A stretch of DNA of 64,000 bases from Nocardia asteroides (lineage in GTDB: Bacteria > Actinomycetota > Actinomycetes > Mycobacteriales > Mycobacteriaceae). The translations under genes were made by a program, and so were the position numbers. The stretch covers positions 5,012,001-5,076,000 of the forward strand of contig NZ_LR134352.1 of assembly GCF_900637185.1 (NCBI RefSeq), given 5' to 3'. The notes beneath the pieces were generated by a model. That model was not told the origin of the DNA. It was given only the letters and a program-made list of their open reading frames with translations, and made no database searches. This document shows, one piece after another, positions 16,512 to 24,514 of the stretch (positions are counted from its first letter, which is position 1; each line of letters starts with the position of its first letter).

Positions 16512-17613
16512 CTAGCGCGGCCGCTCTCGAAGGCATTGTGCAGCGTCGAGAAAGTGGCTCACAACGCCGTCGGCGCTTGTCGGTGGATTGAAACCCGCTG
16601 GCCACCGTGTTTGGGGTGTGTGGTAAGCCCCGGACAGATTGGGGCGACCGAGTTCTACGCCCGTCGGCTGCCTGATTCGAAGCCAGGCATCGGTCAGGTC
16701 CGCATCACTGAGGTCGGCTCCGGTCAGGTCGGCGAGCATCAGGTTGGCTTTGTTCAAGACGGCGGAGGTGAGGTTCGCGCCTCGCATGTTCGCGCCCCTG
16801 TGGTCGCTGCTGTTGAACTCGACGCCGGTCGCGTGCGCAGAGGAGAAGTCGGCCCACCGCAGATCGCGAGCCCAGAAGGTCGCTGTCGCGAGTTCGGTTC
16901 GCCCGAATGTCGCGCACCTCAAGTCGGTCCCGTCGAAGTGAGCTTCCGGCATCTTGGCTCCGTCGAAATCGGCCGGCGAAGGAACCCGTCAGGTGTGCTT
17001 CGGCCAGGCACGTTCCACTGAGGTCGGGCAATGCACCCGCGTCGTGATTGACGTTGCGGCGGCCGAGCACTGTGAGTGCTGCTTGAACATCGATGGCCGT
17101 CTGTGGAAGCGGACCTGCGTACCTCCAACCTCTCGGCGCGCTGTCATCTCGAACCAGTTCCGGCAAGGTGCAGGCCGGCGTGTCGGCCGGGGCTTGTGTC
17201 CGGATGAATCCACTGAGGATTTCGATAATCGTCGGCTGGTCTTCGGCCGAGTCCTTGGCCAGGCGCTCGAGCGAGTAGATACCGCCGAGTCGGACGTTGA
17301 CCTTCTCTGAGCCGAGGCTCTCGACGGCGTTGGTGAACCGCTCTGTCACCTGGCCTTGCGCGGACAGCCCGTACTGGTCGCGCGTGGACTGCAGTGATTG
17401 AGCACTGAACCACAGGGCCGCTACCGCGGTCAGAGCAGTCGCGATCGCAGCAACCTTGGTCCATCCGTCCCACTTCAGTAGTGGCGACAGGATTCGGCTT
17501 ATCACGGGCTGTTGAGGTTGCGGTGTTGATCCAGCCGTGGAGGCCGAGGGCGGTGTCGAGTCAGCGTCGGATTCCGCTGAGACGCTACCGGAGCTGCCGT
17601 CGTCAGTGCTCAA
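16512..17613 (-). pseudogene. Membrane-anchored pentapeptide-repeat protein, frameshifted
   Basis: The gene starts at TTG 17613 (after GGGAGA) with a disordered head, then a membrane anchor (WTKVAAIATALTAVAALWF) and the motif QYGLSAQGQVTERFTNAVESLG plus VRLGGIYSLERLA. Near 16971-16978 the frame changes (loss of two bases or gain of one), and pentapeptide repeats (GANLTSAVLNKANLMLADLTGADLSDADLTDA) continue in the new frame to 16512. The gene at 36523 is an intact paralogue with the same layout, proving the frame shift is a lesion here. Function of the family is unknown; repeats form a quadrilateral beta-helix. Confidence 0.85.
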
Positions 17614-17870
17614 TGCTGTCTCCCAACATCCGCCGGAGCCCCACAAAACCGCTGGTTGCAATAGCATCGCTCGCCGCGTCTGCTCGTACGCGCGTAACGG
17701 GGTACTCAGTTCTGGGGCGGCGCCCACTCAAGAGCGCGCATCTGTCGAACCTGCGCAAGGTGCGCGGATTCATCGACGCCCTGCATCGCCGCTCCCCGAC
17801 CTGACCGACAGGCAACTCGACGGCCGCGTCGGGCGCCGATGCCATCGCATCGTGGCGTTGTGGTTCTACG

Positions 17871-18143
17871 GTGTGTGGCTGTGCCGCAATTCGCCCTCGG
17901 AGTGCGAAATCGGCTGGACCACCCAGCACTGCGGGATCGACGGCCGCGAGTGGAGGCATCTTCATCGACCTGCAAGGCCCGATCGCCGCCATTGGCCGGG
18001 ACCTCGAGTCTGGCCGGGCTCTGAACTTCCGCATCGACGCGACGATCGGCGGCCGCGCGGCGGGATCGGTGCGGGTGCCCACCGACGAAGCTTCCGAGGT
18101 CGCAGTGACGCAGCTGCGGGTGTGGTGCGCCGAAATCACCTGA
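17871..18143 (+). CDS. Possible small protein or gene fragment
   Basis: The last ~60 residues (from about 17950: GIFIDLQGPIAAIGRDLES, then a stretch ending VAVTQLRVWCAEIT) look like a folded small domain, while the part before is compositionally random. There is no good start or ribosome binding site, so this may be the 3' remnant of a lost gene in a decayed region. Not recognised. Confidence 0.3.
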   Translation: MCGCAAIRPRSAKSAGPPSTAGSTAASGGIFIDLQGPIAAIGRDLESGRALNFRIDATIGGRAAGSVRVPTDEASEVAVTQLRVWCAEIT

Positions 18144-18274
18144 ACGAAGTCACCACCGGCTACCAGCCCGCGCGAACGACACTCCACGCCCTTCAGCGCT
18201 GACCAGACCGCACTGATCGAACCCACTTGAGGTCAGCAGAGTCGGCGCCGACCCGCGTATCCCGACCTGCCGTA

Positions 18275-18565
18275 CTACAAGCGCGGATCGTGCACGAGCC
18301 GGAAGTCGTGCAATGCCTCATCCAGCCCGCCGGATGCGGTGAACTCGCGGCCGATGACTTCCCCCGCTGGTATGTCGCAGTCGCGGCCCATCACGGTGGC
18401 CGAGAGCACCAGCGGAGCCGTGTAGGAGTGCCATGGCGTGACGCAGTGCGCGTCGTCGCCGACGGTGAGCATCACCCACAATGGCACCCGGCCATCAGGG
18501 AGGACCTGGTAGTCGTGACCGGTGCTGGGTGCGTCGAAGTAGATCGGGTAGTCCTCGACACTCAT
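18275..18565 (-). CDS. Small hypothetical protein
   Basis: This encodes 96 aa from ATG at 18565, preceded by GGGAGTGG. It starts MSVEDYPIYFDAPSTGHDYQ and is acidic, soluble and probably beta-rich. The frame stays open upstream but composition worsens, supporting this start. Family not recognised. Confidence 0.5.
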   Translation of the reverse strand: MSVEDYPIYFDAPSTGHDYQVLPDGRVPLWVMLTVGDDAHCVTPWHSYTAPLVLSATVMGRDCDIPAGEVIGREFTASGGLDEALHDFRLVHDPRL

Positions 18566-18768
18566 TGGTTCCACTCCCGCCAGATAGTCGTGGTGCACGC
18601 ACCGGGCTCGGACCGCGCCGACCCGTCGAACTGGTTGGCCGGCGGGCCGTTCCGAGATGACGATAGTGCTCCAAGCTGGTATCTCGAACAGGCAGAGCTG
18701 CAGATCGGGCTGAGCATGAAGGTAACCAGCCCGCGGAATCGGCGAACACCGACAGCGGCCCGCCCGAA

Positions 18769-19362
18769 TCATCTCCAGCTAGAAGGCTGGACGGGGGCGG
18801 CCATTCCGGACGCAGGATAGTTGGGGCCACGAGCCGGCCCATGATTTCCTGTGCACCACAGTCGGGACGACGGCAGAAGCGCGAGCAGGAATGTGGCTGC
18901 GGGGAATACGAGCAGCAGGATCGGCAGAAACCACGGCAGATCGACATATGTTCCGAGCAGAGATCTCACCGCCGACTGCCCGAACGTCAACTCGAGGAAG
19001 ATCTTGCTGCCGGGATCGAATCGGCCGAACTGCGCGACATTCGAAATCACCCCGAACACGTAGGCGCCGACGACTCCCGCGCAGCCCAGCGCCGCTACGG
19101 TCGGCCCTGGTCTGCCGCGCCGAAACAGCATGATCGCGCCGATCAGGAGCAGCACGGAGGCGATGACATCGACAACCATCAGCACCGCGGACACAAAGGA
19201 AGCCCACGCGGGCGCGAACCCCCACGCGAACAGCGGGTAGTCCGAAGTTGCCATCCACACGACCGCGGAGACCAACTCGATGAGGCCGCCGACCAGCGCC
19301 GAAACCCCGGCGATAATCGCTGTTCCCCCGCTCGGCGGTCGTCGTACTGGGTCGGGATGCAT
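18769..19362 (-). CDS. Integral membrane protein, four to five helices
   Basis: This encodes 197 aa from ATG at 19362, preceded by GGAGG. Hydrophobic segments at about residues 15-35, 45-70, 80-98, 105-125 and 155-175 predict a polytopic membrane protein. There are no catalytic motifs. It lies in a region of decayed genes but has intact codon use and a good ribosome binding site. Family not recognised. Confidence 0.65.
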   Translation of the reverse strand: MHPDPVRRPPSGGTAIIAGVSALVGGLIELVSAVVWMATSDYPLFAWGFAPAWASFVSAVLMVVDVIASVLLLIGAIMLFRRGRPGPTVAALGCAGVVGAYVFGVISNVAQFGRFDPGSKIFLELTFGQSAVRSLLGTYVDLPWFLPILLLVFPAATFLLALLPSSRLWCTGNHGPARGPNYPASGMAAPVQPSSWR

Positions 19363-19433
19363 CAGGGTCCTCCAAGATTCGGCTGCAACCACTCTGACCC
19401 ATACCCGCCCAATTGTCGTGCCACGCCTCGAGC

Positions 19434-19685
19434 TCACCCCCGATGGCGCTGCGACCGCCGACGTTCGAAGAACAACTGATCCACTTCCATCGGCATCGCC
19501 GTGATCTCGGCCAGTCGACTGTCGTATCCATGCTCGGTGATGCAGATCACTCCCGCAACCGTCCAACCACGACGGCCCGCCCGCCCTGCGAGCGCCTCGA
19601 ACCCGTCATCAGACAGGCTCGACGTGGTTTTGTGGATAACGCGGTCGGGGGCGGCCTCTTGGATGTAGGCGTCCATGGCGTTCAT
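19434..19685 (-). CDS. Small hypothetical protein
   Basis: This encodes 83 aa from ATG at 19685 (MNAMDAYIQEAAPDRVIHKT). The composition (SSLSDDGFEALAGRAGRRGW) looks like a folded alpha/beta protein, but the start is weakly supported and the upstream frame is random. It overlaps no better candidate. Not recognised. Confidence 0.4.
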   Translation of the reverse strand: MNAMDAYIQEAAPDRVIHKTTSSLSDDGFEALAGRAGRRGWTVAGVICITEHGYDSRLAEITAMPMEVDQLFFERRRSQRHRG

Positions 19686-19730
19686 CAACGCCTCGGTGTC
19701 GCCTTTCCACCGGCGTGGAGCAAGACGGTG

Positions 19731-20104
19731 CTGCGCGCCTCCACCGAGGCCGTCATCGTCGGCGCGATGCCCGGCTCCGGGCCGAACCGCGGCCACCTTC
19801 GGCGGCCTGGTCCTGGCCGGGCACACTCCCAAGGGCGGTTGCGCTGTATCGGCGGGGTCGGGACCGGGTTCTCCACCGAGTCCCGGCACACCCTGCGCGC
19901 CGCGCTTGAGGAGATCCGCCGCAACACCAGCCCGCTCGACGATCCGGCGCTGGCGGCGGTGCGGCGGCGGCGTGGTGGGTCGAGCCGGTGCTGGTCGCCG
20001 ATATCGAGTATCGGGAGGTCAGCGGCGACGGTCTGCTGCGGCATCCCAGCTTCCGCGGGATCCGCACCGACAAGACCCCCGATGAGGTCGGCCTGCCCAG
20101 CTGA
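19731..20104 (+). pseudogene. ATP-dependent DNA ligase, 3' remnant
   Basis: Pieces of the C-terminal OB-fold of an actinobacterial ATP-dependent DNA ligase can be read in successive frames: STEAVIVGA, then VLAGHTP, then IGGVGTGFSTESR and EEIRRNTSPLDDP, and finally AWWVEPVLVADIEYREV to the stop at 20104 (ending TPDEVGLPS). The nucleotidyltransferase domain is absent and at least two frameshifts separate the pieces, so this is a dead relic. Confidence 0.8.
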
Positions 20105-20338
20105 CCCTCGTTCGGTCACCGTCGTTTCCGCACAGGTGTAGCTACGGCACACTCCCAGGTCGGTAACGGCCCGGGTAGGCCGCCCGGCTAGGGAGACATC
20201 GCGACTCCCGGCTCGGGGCGGCGCCGTAGCAGCGGCCCCGGACGGAATCAGGACTTACCCTGAGCACACGGAACTGGCCGTTCCCGGTATTGCTCCGCTG
20301 ATCGCGGCCGCGCTCGGCGAACCCGCCTTCTTCAGCAG

Positions 20339-20752
20339 CTAGTCCAAGACCAATCGCGGCCGAGCCTCCGGGCGGCCGAAGGCCACAATTCGAGGCAGAA
20401 CCTCGCGCAGTCGTGCCAGTTGCGCGGACGGCACGCGCAGTTGTGCCTCGATGACCGAATCGGTCAGCCCCAGATCGTCGAGGGCGTCCGGGTCGAGCGT
20501 CACGCGCAGAAGATCGCCGGTCAGTTCCACTTCACGCACGCAACCGTAGGCTGTGCCTTGATCCGGTATGACCAGGCAATGGGTGTCCATTCCCAGTGCG
20601 ACTTCCTGTACGTCGGGCTCCTCGAAATCGCACATGAACAGCAGGAAGAACCCTTCGCCATCCGGGGACTCAGCCACGCCTGCCACCACGGCATCGTCTA
20701 CGTCGGGATCATCCTGGCCACTTGCCACCAACGCCGTGAATCTGAATGCCAT
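20339..20752 (-). CDS. Imm10-like immunity protein
   Basis: This encodes 137 aa from ATG. The layout (LLFMCDFEEPDVQEVALGMD, then a VIPDQGTAYGCVREVELTGD strand pair, LLRVTLDPDALDDLGL, and a C-terminal helix LARLREVLPRI) resembles the Imm10 family of polymorphic-toxin immunity proteins. No cognate toxin is seen nearby, so it would be an orphan. The family call is by pattern only. Confidence 0.5.
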   Translation of the reverse strand: MAFRFTALVASGQDDPDVDDAVVAGVAESPDGEGFFLLFMCDFEEPDVQEVALGMDTHCLVIPDQGTAYGCVREVELTGDLLRVTLDPDALDDLGLTDSVIEAQLRVPSAQLARLREVLPRIVAFGRPEARPRLVLD

Positions 20753-20898
20753 GCCGGGAGTTCTAGCACCTCACGGCCCGGTTGTCGTGGTGCTGCCTCT
20801 CCACCGGTCGGCGGCGGGCACCGAATGACTTCTCGACGTCCAGCCGGCGCGATTGCCAGCAATGGGGGTGATGCGGTGGGGAAGCTGGTCGATTCGGG

Positions 20899-21219
20899 TT
20901 ACCGACCAGCGACGAGTTCAACATGGGCCGTGGCCGCGCCCAGGACTTCGAACACGGCACGCTGGTATGGAATGGCGGTGATCCGCGATCGGACTTCGAC
21001 CCGCCGACCGGCACCGGCCTGGCGAAGATCTGTGAGAACCCCGCACCCGGTCAGCCGAGCCAGGCCGGTGTCGGTGCAGACGTCACGGTCGCAGAGGTAC
21101 TTGCCGCACACCATCACAGCATGGATGGCGGGCAGCGGGCCGAAGGCACCCTTCCGGCCCAGGACCGCATCTTGTATCGCCCCTACCGACCATTGTCGGT
21201 TCTCAAGCAGTGGCACCAA
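20899..21219 (-). CDS. Hypothetical protein, second of a small minus-strand pair
   Basis: This encodes 106 aa from TTG at 21219, only 2 bp after the stop of the 55-aa frame upstream, which supports this strand over the overlapping plus-strand frame at 20923. It contains IHAVMVCGKYLCDRDVC, a Cys cluster that may bind metal. Family not recognised. Confidence 0.45.
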   Translation of the reverse strand: MVPLLENRQWSVGAIQDAVLGRKGAFGPLPAIHAVMVCGKYLCDRDVCTDTGLARLTGCGVLTDLRQAGAGRRVEVRSRITAIPYQRAVFEVLGAATAHVELVAGR

Positions 21220-21221
21220 GA

Positions 21222-21389
21222 CTACAAGCGAGGACTCTGATCCTCCCCGCAGTGATGCAGCGTCGCCCGTGTGATGCCGTAGCAGACGAGCAGGTCACTG
21301 ATCCTGCCCTGCACTGCCCAGACCTGTGGATCGTCGGGGTCCAGGCCGGCGTCGAGCAGCGACTGCCGGTCGACAGAGTCCATTCCCAT
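21222..21389 (-). CDS. Small hypothetical protein (55 aa)
   Basis: ATG at 21389 (or 21383) gives MGMDSVDRQSLLDAGLDPD and ends CGEDQSPRL at a TAG. The sequence DPDDPQVWAVQGRISDLLV looks like a folded helical protein. It lies directly before the gene at 21219 on the same strand, suggesting an operon. Not recognised. Confidence 0.45.
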   Translation of the reverse strand: MGMDSVDRQSLLDAGLDPDDPQVWAVQGRISDLLVCYGITRATLHHCGEDQSPRL

Positions 21390-21475
21390 GCCCGGTTCGA
21401 CGGTTCCCGCAGTGGGCCGGTTCCGGTAGGCGATGTGACTGTCCGGCGCTTCGCCTACCGAGGCGGTGCCGGACC

Positions 21476-21610
21476 TCAGTCGGATGCGGCGGGGATCAGG
21501 TCGGTCAGCCGCATCGACCGCGGGTGCGCGCCGGGCGCCTCCTGCAGCGTGGATCGAATGAGGGCGCGGTCGTCGTCGATCTCGAGAATCCGGAACTGGC
21601 GAGGTCCCAT
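21476..21610 (-). CDS. Small hypothetical protein (44 aa)
   Basis: The frame runs from ATG 21610 (MGPRQFRILEIDDDRALIRS) to TGA at 21476, with natural codon use. It is on the same strand as the two following small genes and may be the 3' end of a longer lost gene. Between 21390 and 21475 nothing is seen. Confidence 0.35.
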   Translation of the reverse strand: MGPRQFRILEIDDDRALIRSTLQEAPGAHPRSMRLTDLIPAASD

Positions 21611-21787
21611 CGGGTCTGATCGTGGCTGACCGCCATATCTGTCACCGCCCGGGCCGCCTGAGCTGAGTGACGCGGTGCGTTGATCAAGCTATCTGTCGCC
21701 TAATCTCCATCATGCTTGTCACCGATCGCGTGCATGCCCCGGTTTTAGGCGGGTTGCCCGCGTAGGACTACGCCCCGATAAGCGGTC

Positions 21788-22204
21788 TCATCCAGCGCTG
21801 TGGCCGATCCGCCGACGGGCTACCCGCGCCGATGGGCTCACGCGGAACATCTCATCGGGATGGACGGCTTCCACACACGCCCAGTACTCAAGCCGCTGCG
21901 CGATTCCTAGAGCTTGCGTGGCTTCCCAAACCGCAACCAGGGTGTCGATCAACTGTTCGGTTCGCTCCGGCAGATCTTCCGGTGCCGACGTGATGACAAG
22001 ATCGTCCTCGGCCGACTCAAGGACCAGGTCCAGCAACCAGAAACTCAGCTCCCAGTCGGCCTTGTTTGCGAGCAGCAGACGAACGAATTCATCGAGCCGC
22101 GCCGGATCGGATACCTCGATAGGCCAGTCCTGCATCCAGCCTTCGTGCGGGACGTTGGCCAGCTTCGCCGCGCGCGTCGCCGATTCCCCGCTTGGATAGA
22201 TCAT
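21788..22204 (-). CDS. Hypothetical acidic helical protein
   Basis: This encodes 138 aa from ATG at 22204 (MIYPSGESATRAAKLANVPH). It is rich in Trp, Glu and Leu (LANKADWELSFWLLDLVLES, VAVWEATQALGIAQRLEYW), predicting an all-helical soluble protein. No membrane segment. Divergent from the TRADD-N-associated-type membrane gene 170 bp away. Family not recognised. Confidence 0.6.
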   Translation of the reverse strand: MIYPSGESATRAAKLANVPHEGWMQDWPIEVSDPARLDEFVRLLLANKADWELSFWLLDLVLESAEDDLVITSAPEDLPERTEQLIDTLVAVWEATQALGIAQRLEYWACVEAVHPDEMFRVSPSARVARRRIGHSAG

Positions 22205-22373
22205 GTAGCTGAAGGTAGCCAACGTAGCGAACTTTGGCGATGGAGTTAGCGCTCTAGGGCGTCTAACCGAAACTGCATGGGCGGGTAGCCCGGGTTGAGC
22301 GTCAGAAGCGAAGGGTAGATCGGATTCGCTTCGCCATGGCATTGGCGAAGATCTTGATGACCGTTTCTCTTTC

Positions 22374-23093
22374 ATGCTGTATCTCGGGGTGTCTGGCGAT
22401 AACGACGCTGGGACGGCCGTCACCATCGCCATCGGGTTAGTTATGGCTACCACGGCGACGACATTCATTACACGGCTGTACTTTGGTGGCCCTCGCTCTC
22501 ACTTCTCGGCTGAGTTTCTTGATGCCACCGAGAACGTCGATCGCGCTGTCGAGAAGGTCGCCGGCCCGAACGACCTTCTCAAGCTGATGGAGGTCAACCG
22601 TCGCCAGATGGAGGCCTATGATGTTCAGGCTCGCGCGCAGGGTCGGTCATCTCATCGCAGCAGCTTGTTCGCGATGACCGCTGGGTTGGCGATTGTGGGC
22701 GCAGGCCTGTGGATAGCAGTGAGCGCCGAGAACTCAGCGACGAAGTACGCCGCCGCGATCGTCGCAGCCGTGGGAACCGCTACGGGCGGCTACATCGCTC
22801 ACACGTTTATCAGTGTGAACACCTCTGCCCAGCATCACGTCCGCTACTACTTTGAGCAGCCGTTGGTGCAGTCGTATCTGCTCACTGCGGAACGGATTGC
22901 CGATCGGCTTCCGGAAAGTGCGCGGGGCGCGCAGTACGAACTGATCGTGGATGCAGCGCTGCAGCAGGCTGGCCTGGTACATCAACTTCGTGATGCCGCA
23001 GCGGCTCCGCCGGAACCCGAGCGCGAGCCGGATCCAGCGGAAGGCCCGCCCTCCGATGGCGGGGAGTCGTCGCGCGACGCTGGCAAGGAGTAA
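22374..23093 (+). CDS. TRADD-N-associated-type membrane protein
   Basis: This encodes 239 aa. One hydrophobic helix lies at about residues 13-36 and a helical hairpin at about 98-150. Between them comes LLKLMEVNRRQMEAYDVQA, a segment typical of the TRADD-N-associated two-helix membrane domain described in bacterial conflict and programmed-death systems. After the hairpin, SAQHHVRYYFEQPLVQSYLL continues the family pattern; the C-terminus is disordered and acidic. In other genomes such proteins anchor death- or nuclease-type effectors; no partner effector is obvious next to it. Confidence 0.65.
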   Translation: MLYLGVSGDNDAGTAVTIAIGLVMATTATTFITRLYFGGPRSHFSAEFLDATENVDRAVEKVAGPNDLLKLMEVNRRQMEAYDVQARAQGRSSHRSSLFAMTAGLAIVGAGLWIAVSAENSATKYAAAIVAAVGTATGGYIAHTFISVNTSAQHHVRYYFEQPLVQSYLLTAERIADRLPESARGAQYELIVDAALQQAGLVHQLRDAAAAPPEPEREPDPAEGPPSDGGESSRDAGKE

Positions 23094-23110
23094 CCAGCTA
23101 CCGTTAGAAC

Positions 23111-23437
23111 ATGCGTTCGAGCGGCGGGGGCTGGAAACCGATCCTCGAGATCGACGGCGTCGTCGTCCCTGCGGGCACCGGATTGACCCGCACCTCGCGG
23201 GGCTGGGCGCACCCGACACCGGTGTTCTGCCACAACGGCCACCGCTTAACCCCGAGTCAGACCGTCGTCGGATTTCGACACTGCCGCGCATCCCACGTCG
23301 ACGGCGGCCACCGATCGTTCCTCTGCAGGACCTGCGGCGACACCGTGCTGCTGCCACTGCCCGGCCCGGACTGCGACCACCGCGATTTTGACGAGCGCCC
23401 AACAGGAACCACTCGGCCGCCGGCCGCGTCAGAGTAG
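23111..23437 (+). CDS. Small Cys/His-rich hypothetical protein
   Basis: This encodes 108 aa, starting 17 bp after the membrane gene. Residues 40-90 contain CHNGHR, FRHCRASHVDGGH, CRTCG and CDHRDFD, a likely zinc site. Probably co-transcribed with the upstream gene and the 43-aa frame downstream. Not recognised. Confidence 0.55.
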   Translation: MRSSGGGWKPILEIDGVVVPAGTGLTRTSRGWAHPTPVFCHNGHRLTPSQTVVGFRHCRASHVDGGHRSFLCRTCGDTVLLPLPGPDCDHRDFDERPTGTTRPPAASE

Positions 23438-23439
23438 GC

Positions 23440-23571
23440 ATGAAACTCACACTCATCACGCCGTACGAGCCCGCCCCCACGACTGAGCCGCCACGCACCG
23501 ACATCGCCTTCGTCAACTACTTCGCCGAGTGCGCAGACGACGACACTTCCACCCCCGACACCATGCCGTGA
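23440..23571 (+). CDS. Short acidic peptide (43 aa)
   Basis: The frame starts at ATG two bases after the previous stop and reads MKLTLITPYEPAPTTEPPRT, then an acidic tail, to TGA. It is followed directly by a strong terminator. The tight spacing suggests it is translated with the upstream gene. Function unknown. Confidence 0.45.
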   Translation: MKLTLITPYEPAPTTEPPRTDIAFVNYFAECADDDTSTPDTMP

Positions 23572-23577
23572 GCACAG

Positions 23578-23611
23578 AAGTGGCCCGGCAGGCAGGCCTG
23601 CCGGGCCACTT
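23578..23611. terminator. Bidirectional terminator, 16-bp perfect stem
   Basis: AAGTGGCCCGGCAGGC and its exact complement are separated by only AG. It lies between the plus-strand unit ending at 23571 and the minus-strand operon ending at 23623, with T-rich ends on both strands. Confidence 0.85.
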
Positions 23612-23622
23612 CGCTCTACCGG

Positions 23623-23874
23623 TCAGCCGATGCCGAGCCGTTCCATCGCCCAGTCCAACGCCGCGTCGCGGTCATCGGCCGGGATCTGGCGGGTGAAAGC
23701 GAGCGGCGGAGTAACGACGCGCACCGACCGCCAGCCATGTATCGGCCGCACTGCCCAGCCACCCCACTCTCGGCGTACGGGGAACACGCCAGGCTCACTG
23801 CGATGCTCGTGCCGCGCACGAAAATCGATGACGGTACGAGTCAGCCGCCAGCGCAGTGCCGCCTGGTTCATCAT
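23623..23874 (-). CDS. Small basic hypothetical protein
   Basis: This encodes 83 aa from ATG at 23874 (MMNQAALRWRLTRTVIDFRA). It lies 13 bp after the secreted-protein gene on the same strand. It is Arg/Trp-rich (RREWGGWAVRPIHGWRSVRV) and soluble, and is the last gene of a minus-strand operon. Not recognised. Confidence 0.55.
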   Translation of the reverse strand: MMNQAALRWRLTRTVIDFRARHEHRSEPGVFPVRREWGGWAVRPIHGWRSVRVVTPPLAFTRQIPADDRDAALDWAMERLGIG

Positions 23875-23887
23875 GGTCGCCCCGTCC

Positions 23888-24319
23888 TCAGCAGCTGGTG
23901 ATGATCGGCGCCGATTCGTCGCCGTAATGGGTCGTCGTGTTCGCCCGAGTGTCCCACATCTCGACCGTCGCGACCCATGCTCCAGGCTCACACGATGCCC
24001 AGGTCGCAATGTTCAGTATCGGCGCTGGCACCTGCTCAGACGGTTCGATGGCGCGGGTCGACCAGTCCCCACCCTTCGGCTTGAACTTCAAGCGCAGCAC
24101 GGTGCTGAACACGTCCGGCGTGCCCGCGATCTTGCAGTCGACATAGCCACCGGCGACCATCGCGGCCGGCTCTTTCAGATACGGTGCACCTTGGTGGAAG
24201 TTGAATTCGCACCGCCCGGCCGCGATCGGCTTGATCGCCGGGGCCGCGCCCGCGACGCCGCCCGACATGGTCGTGGTCAAGACCGCGGCGATCGGCACAA
24301 CAGTGGTAACGAGCTTCAT
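23888..24319 (-). CDS. Secreted hypothetical protein with signal peptide
   Basis: This encodes 143 aa. A classical signal peptide (MKLVTTVVPIAAVLTTTMSG) is cleaved near residue 26 (AGA-AP). The mature part has three or four Cys residues that could form disulfides (RCEF, DCKI, SCEPGAW, TSC). Its ATG overlaps the stop of a possible small frame upstream (ATGA), and GAAGGGGAG is the ribosome binding site. Function unknown. Confidence 0.7.
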   Translation of the reverse strand: MKLVTTVVPIAAVLTTTMSGGVAGAAPAIKPIAAGRCEFNFHQGAPYLKEPAAMVAGGYVDCKIAGTPDVFSTVLRLKFKPKGGDWSTRAIEPSEQVPAPILNIATWASCEPGAWVATVEMWDTRANTTTHYGDESAPIITSC

Positions 24320-24462
24320 CGGTTCTCCCCTTCATCGCGACGCCGGTCGAGTGCGATCTCGACGTGTGCGACGTCGACAGTTGTGGCGCGCGAGCTGCAC
24401 GCTGTGAAACGGACCCGCGCGCGCCGACTGCCTTCTCCCTGGCCGGGCCCAGCAGCCGACAC
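24316..24462 (-). CDS. Possible small protein resembling tail of the next gene
   Basis: A 48-aa frame from GTG 24462 ends TTVDVAHVEIALDRRRDEG, very like ATVDVDHVELALRRQLEQ at the end of the protein at 24515-24922. Its stop overlaps the start of the secreted-protein gene. It may be a real coupled small gene or the trace of a partial duplication. Confidence 0.3.
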   Translation of the reverse strand: MSAAGPGQGEGSRRARVRFTACSSRATTVDVAHVEIALDRRRDEGENR

Positions 24463-24477
24463 GCGCAGGCTTCTATC

Positions 24478-24513
24478 CGTGGCCGCCCGGGTGTGCACCC
24501 CCGGGCGGCCACG
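24478..24513 (-). terminator. Terminator, 14-bp stem
   Basis: CGTGGCCGCCCGGG (24478-24491) pairs with 24500-24513. It lies directly after the stop of the minus-strand gene at 24515 and would end or attenuate that transcript. Confidence 0.65.
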
Positions 24514-24514
24514 C

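Noticed and set aside
20923..21240. 105-aa plus-strand frame containing FEHGTLVWNGG, resembling an LGFP-type motif
   Set aside because: The minus-strand frame 21219-20899 follows another coding-like frame by 2 bp and is the better candidate; the plus frame lacks a ribosome binding site. Not fully excluded.
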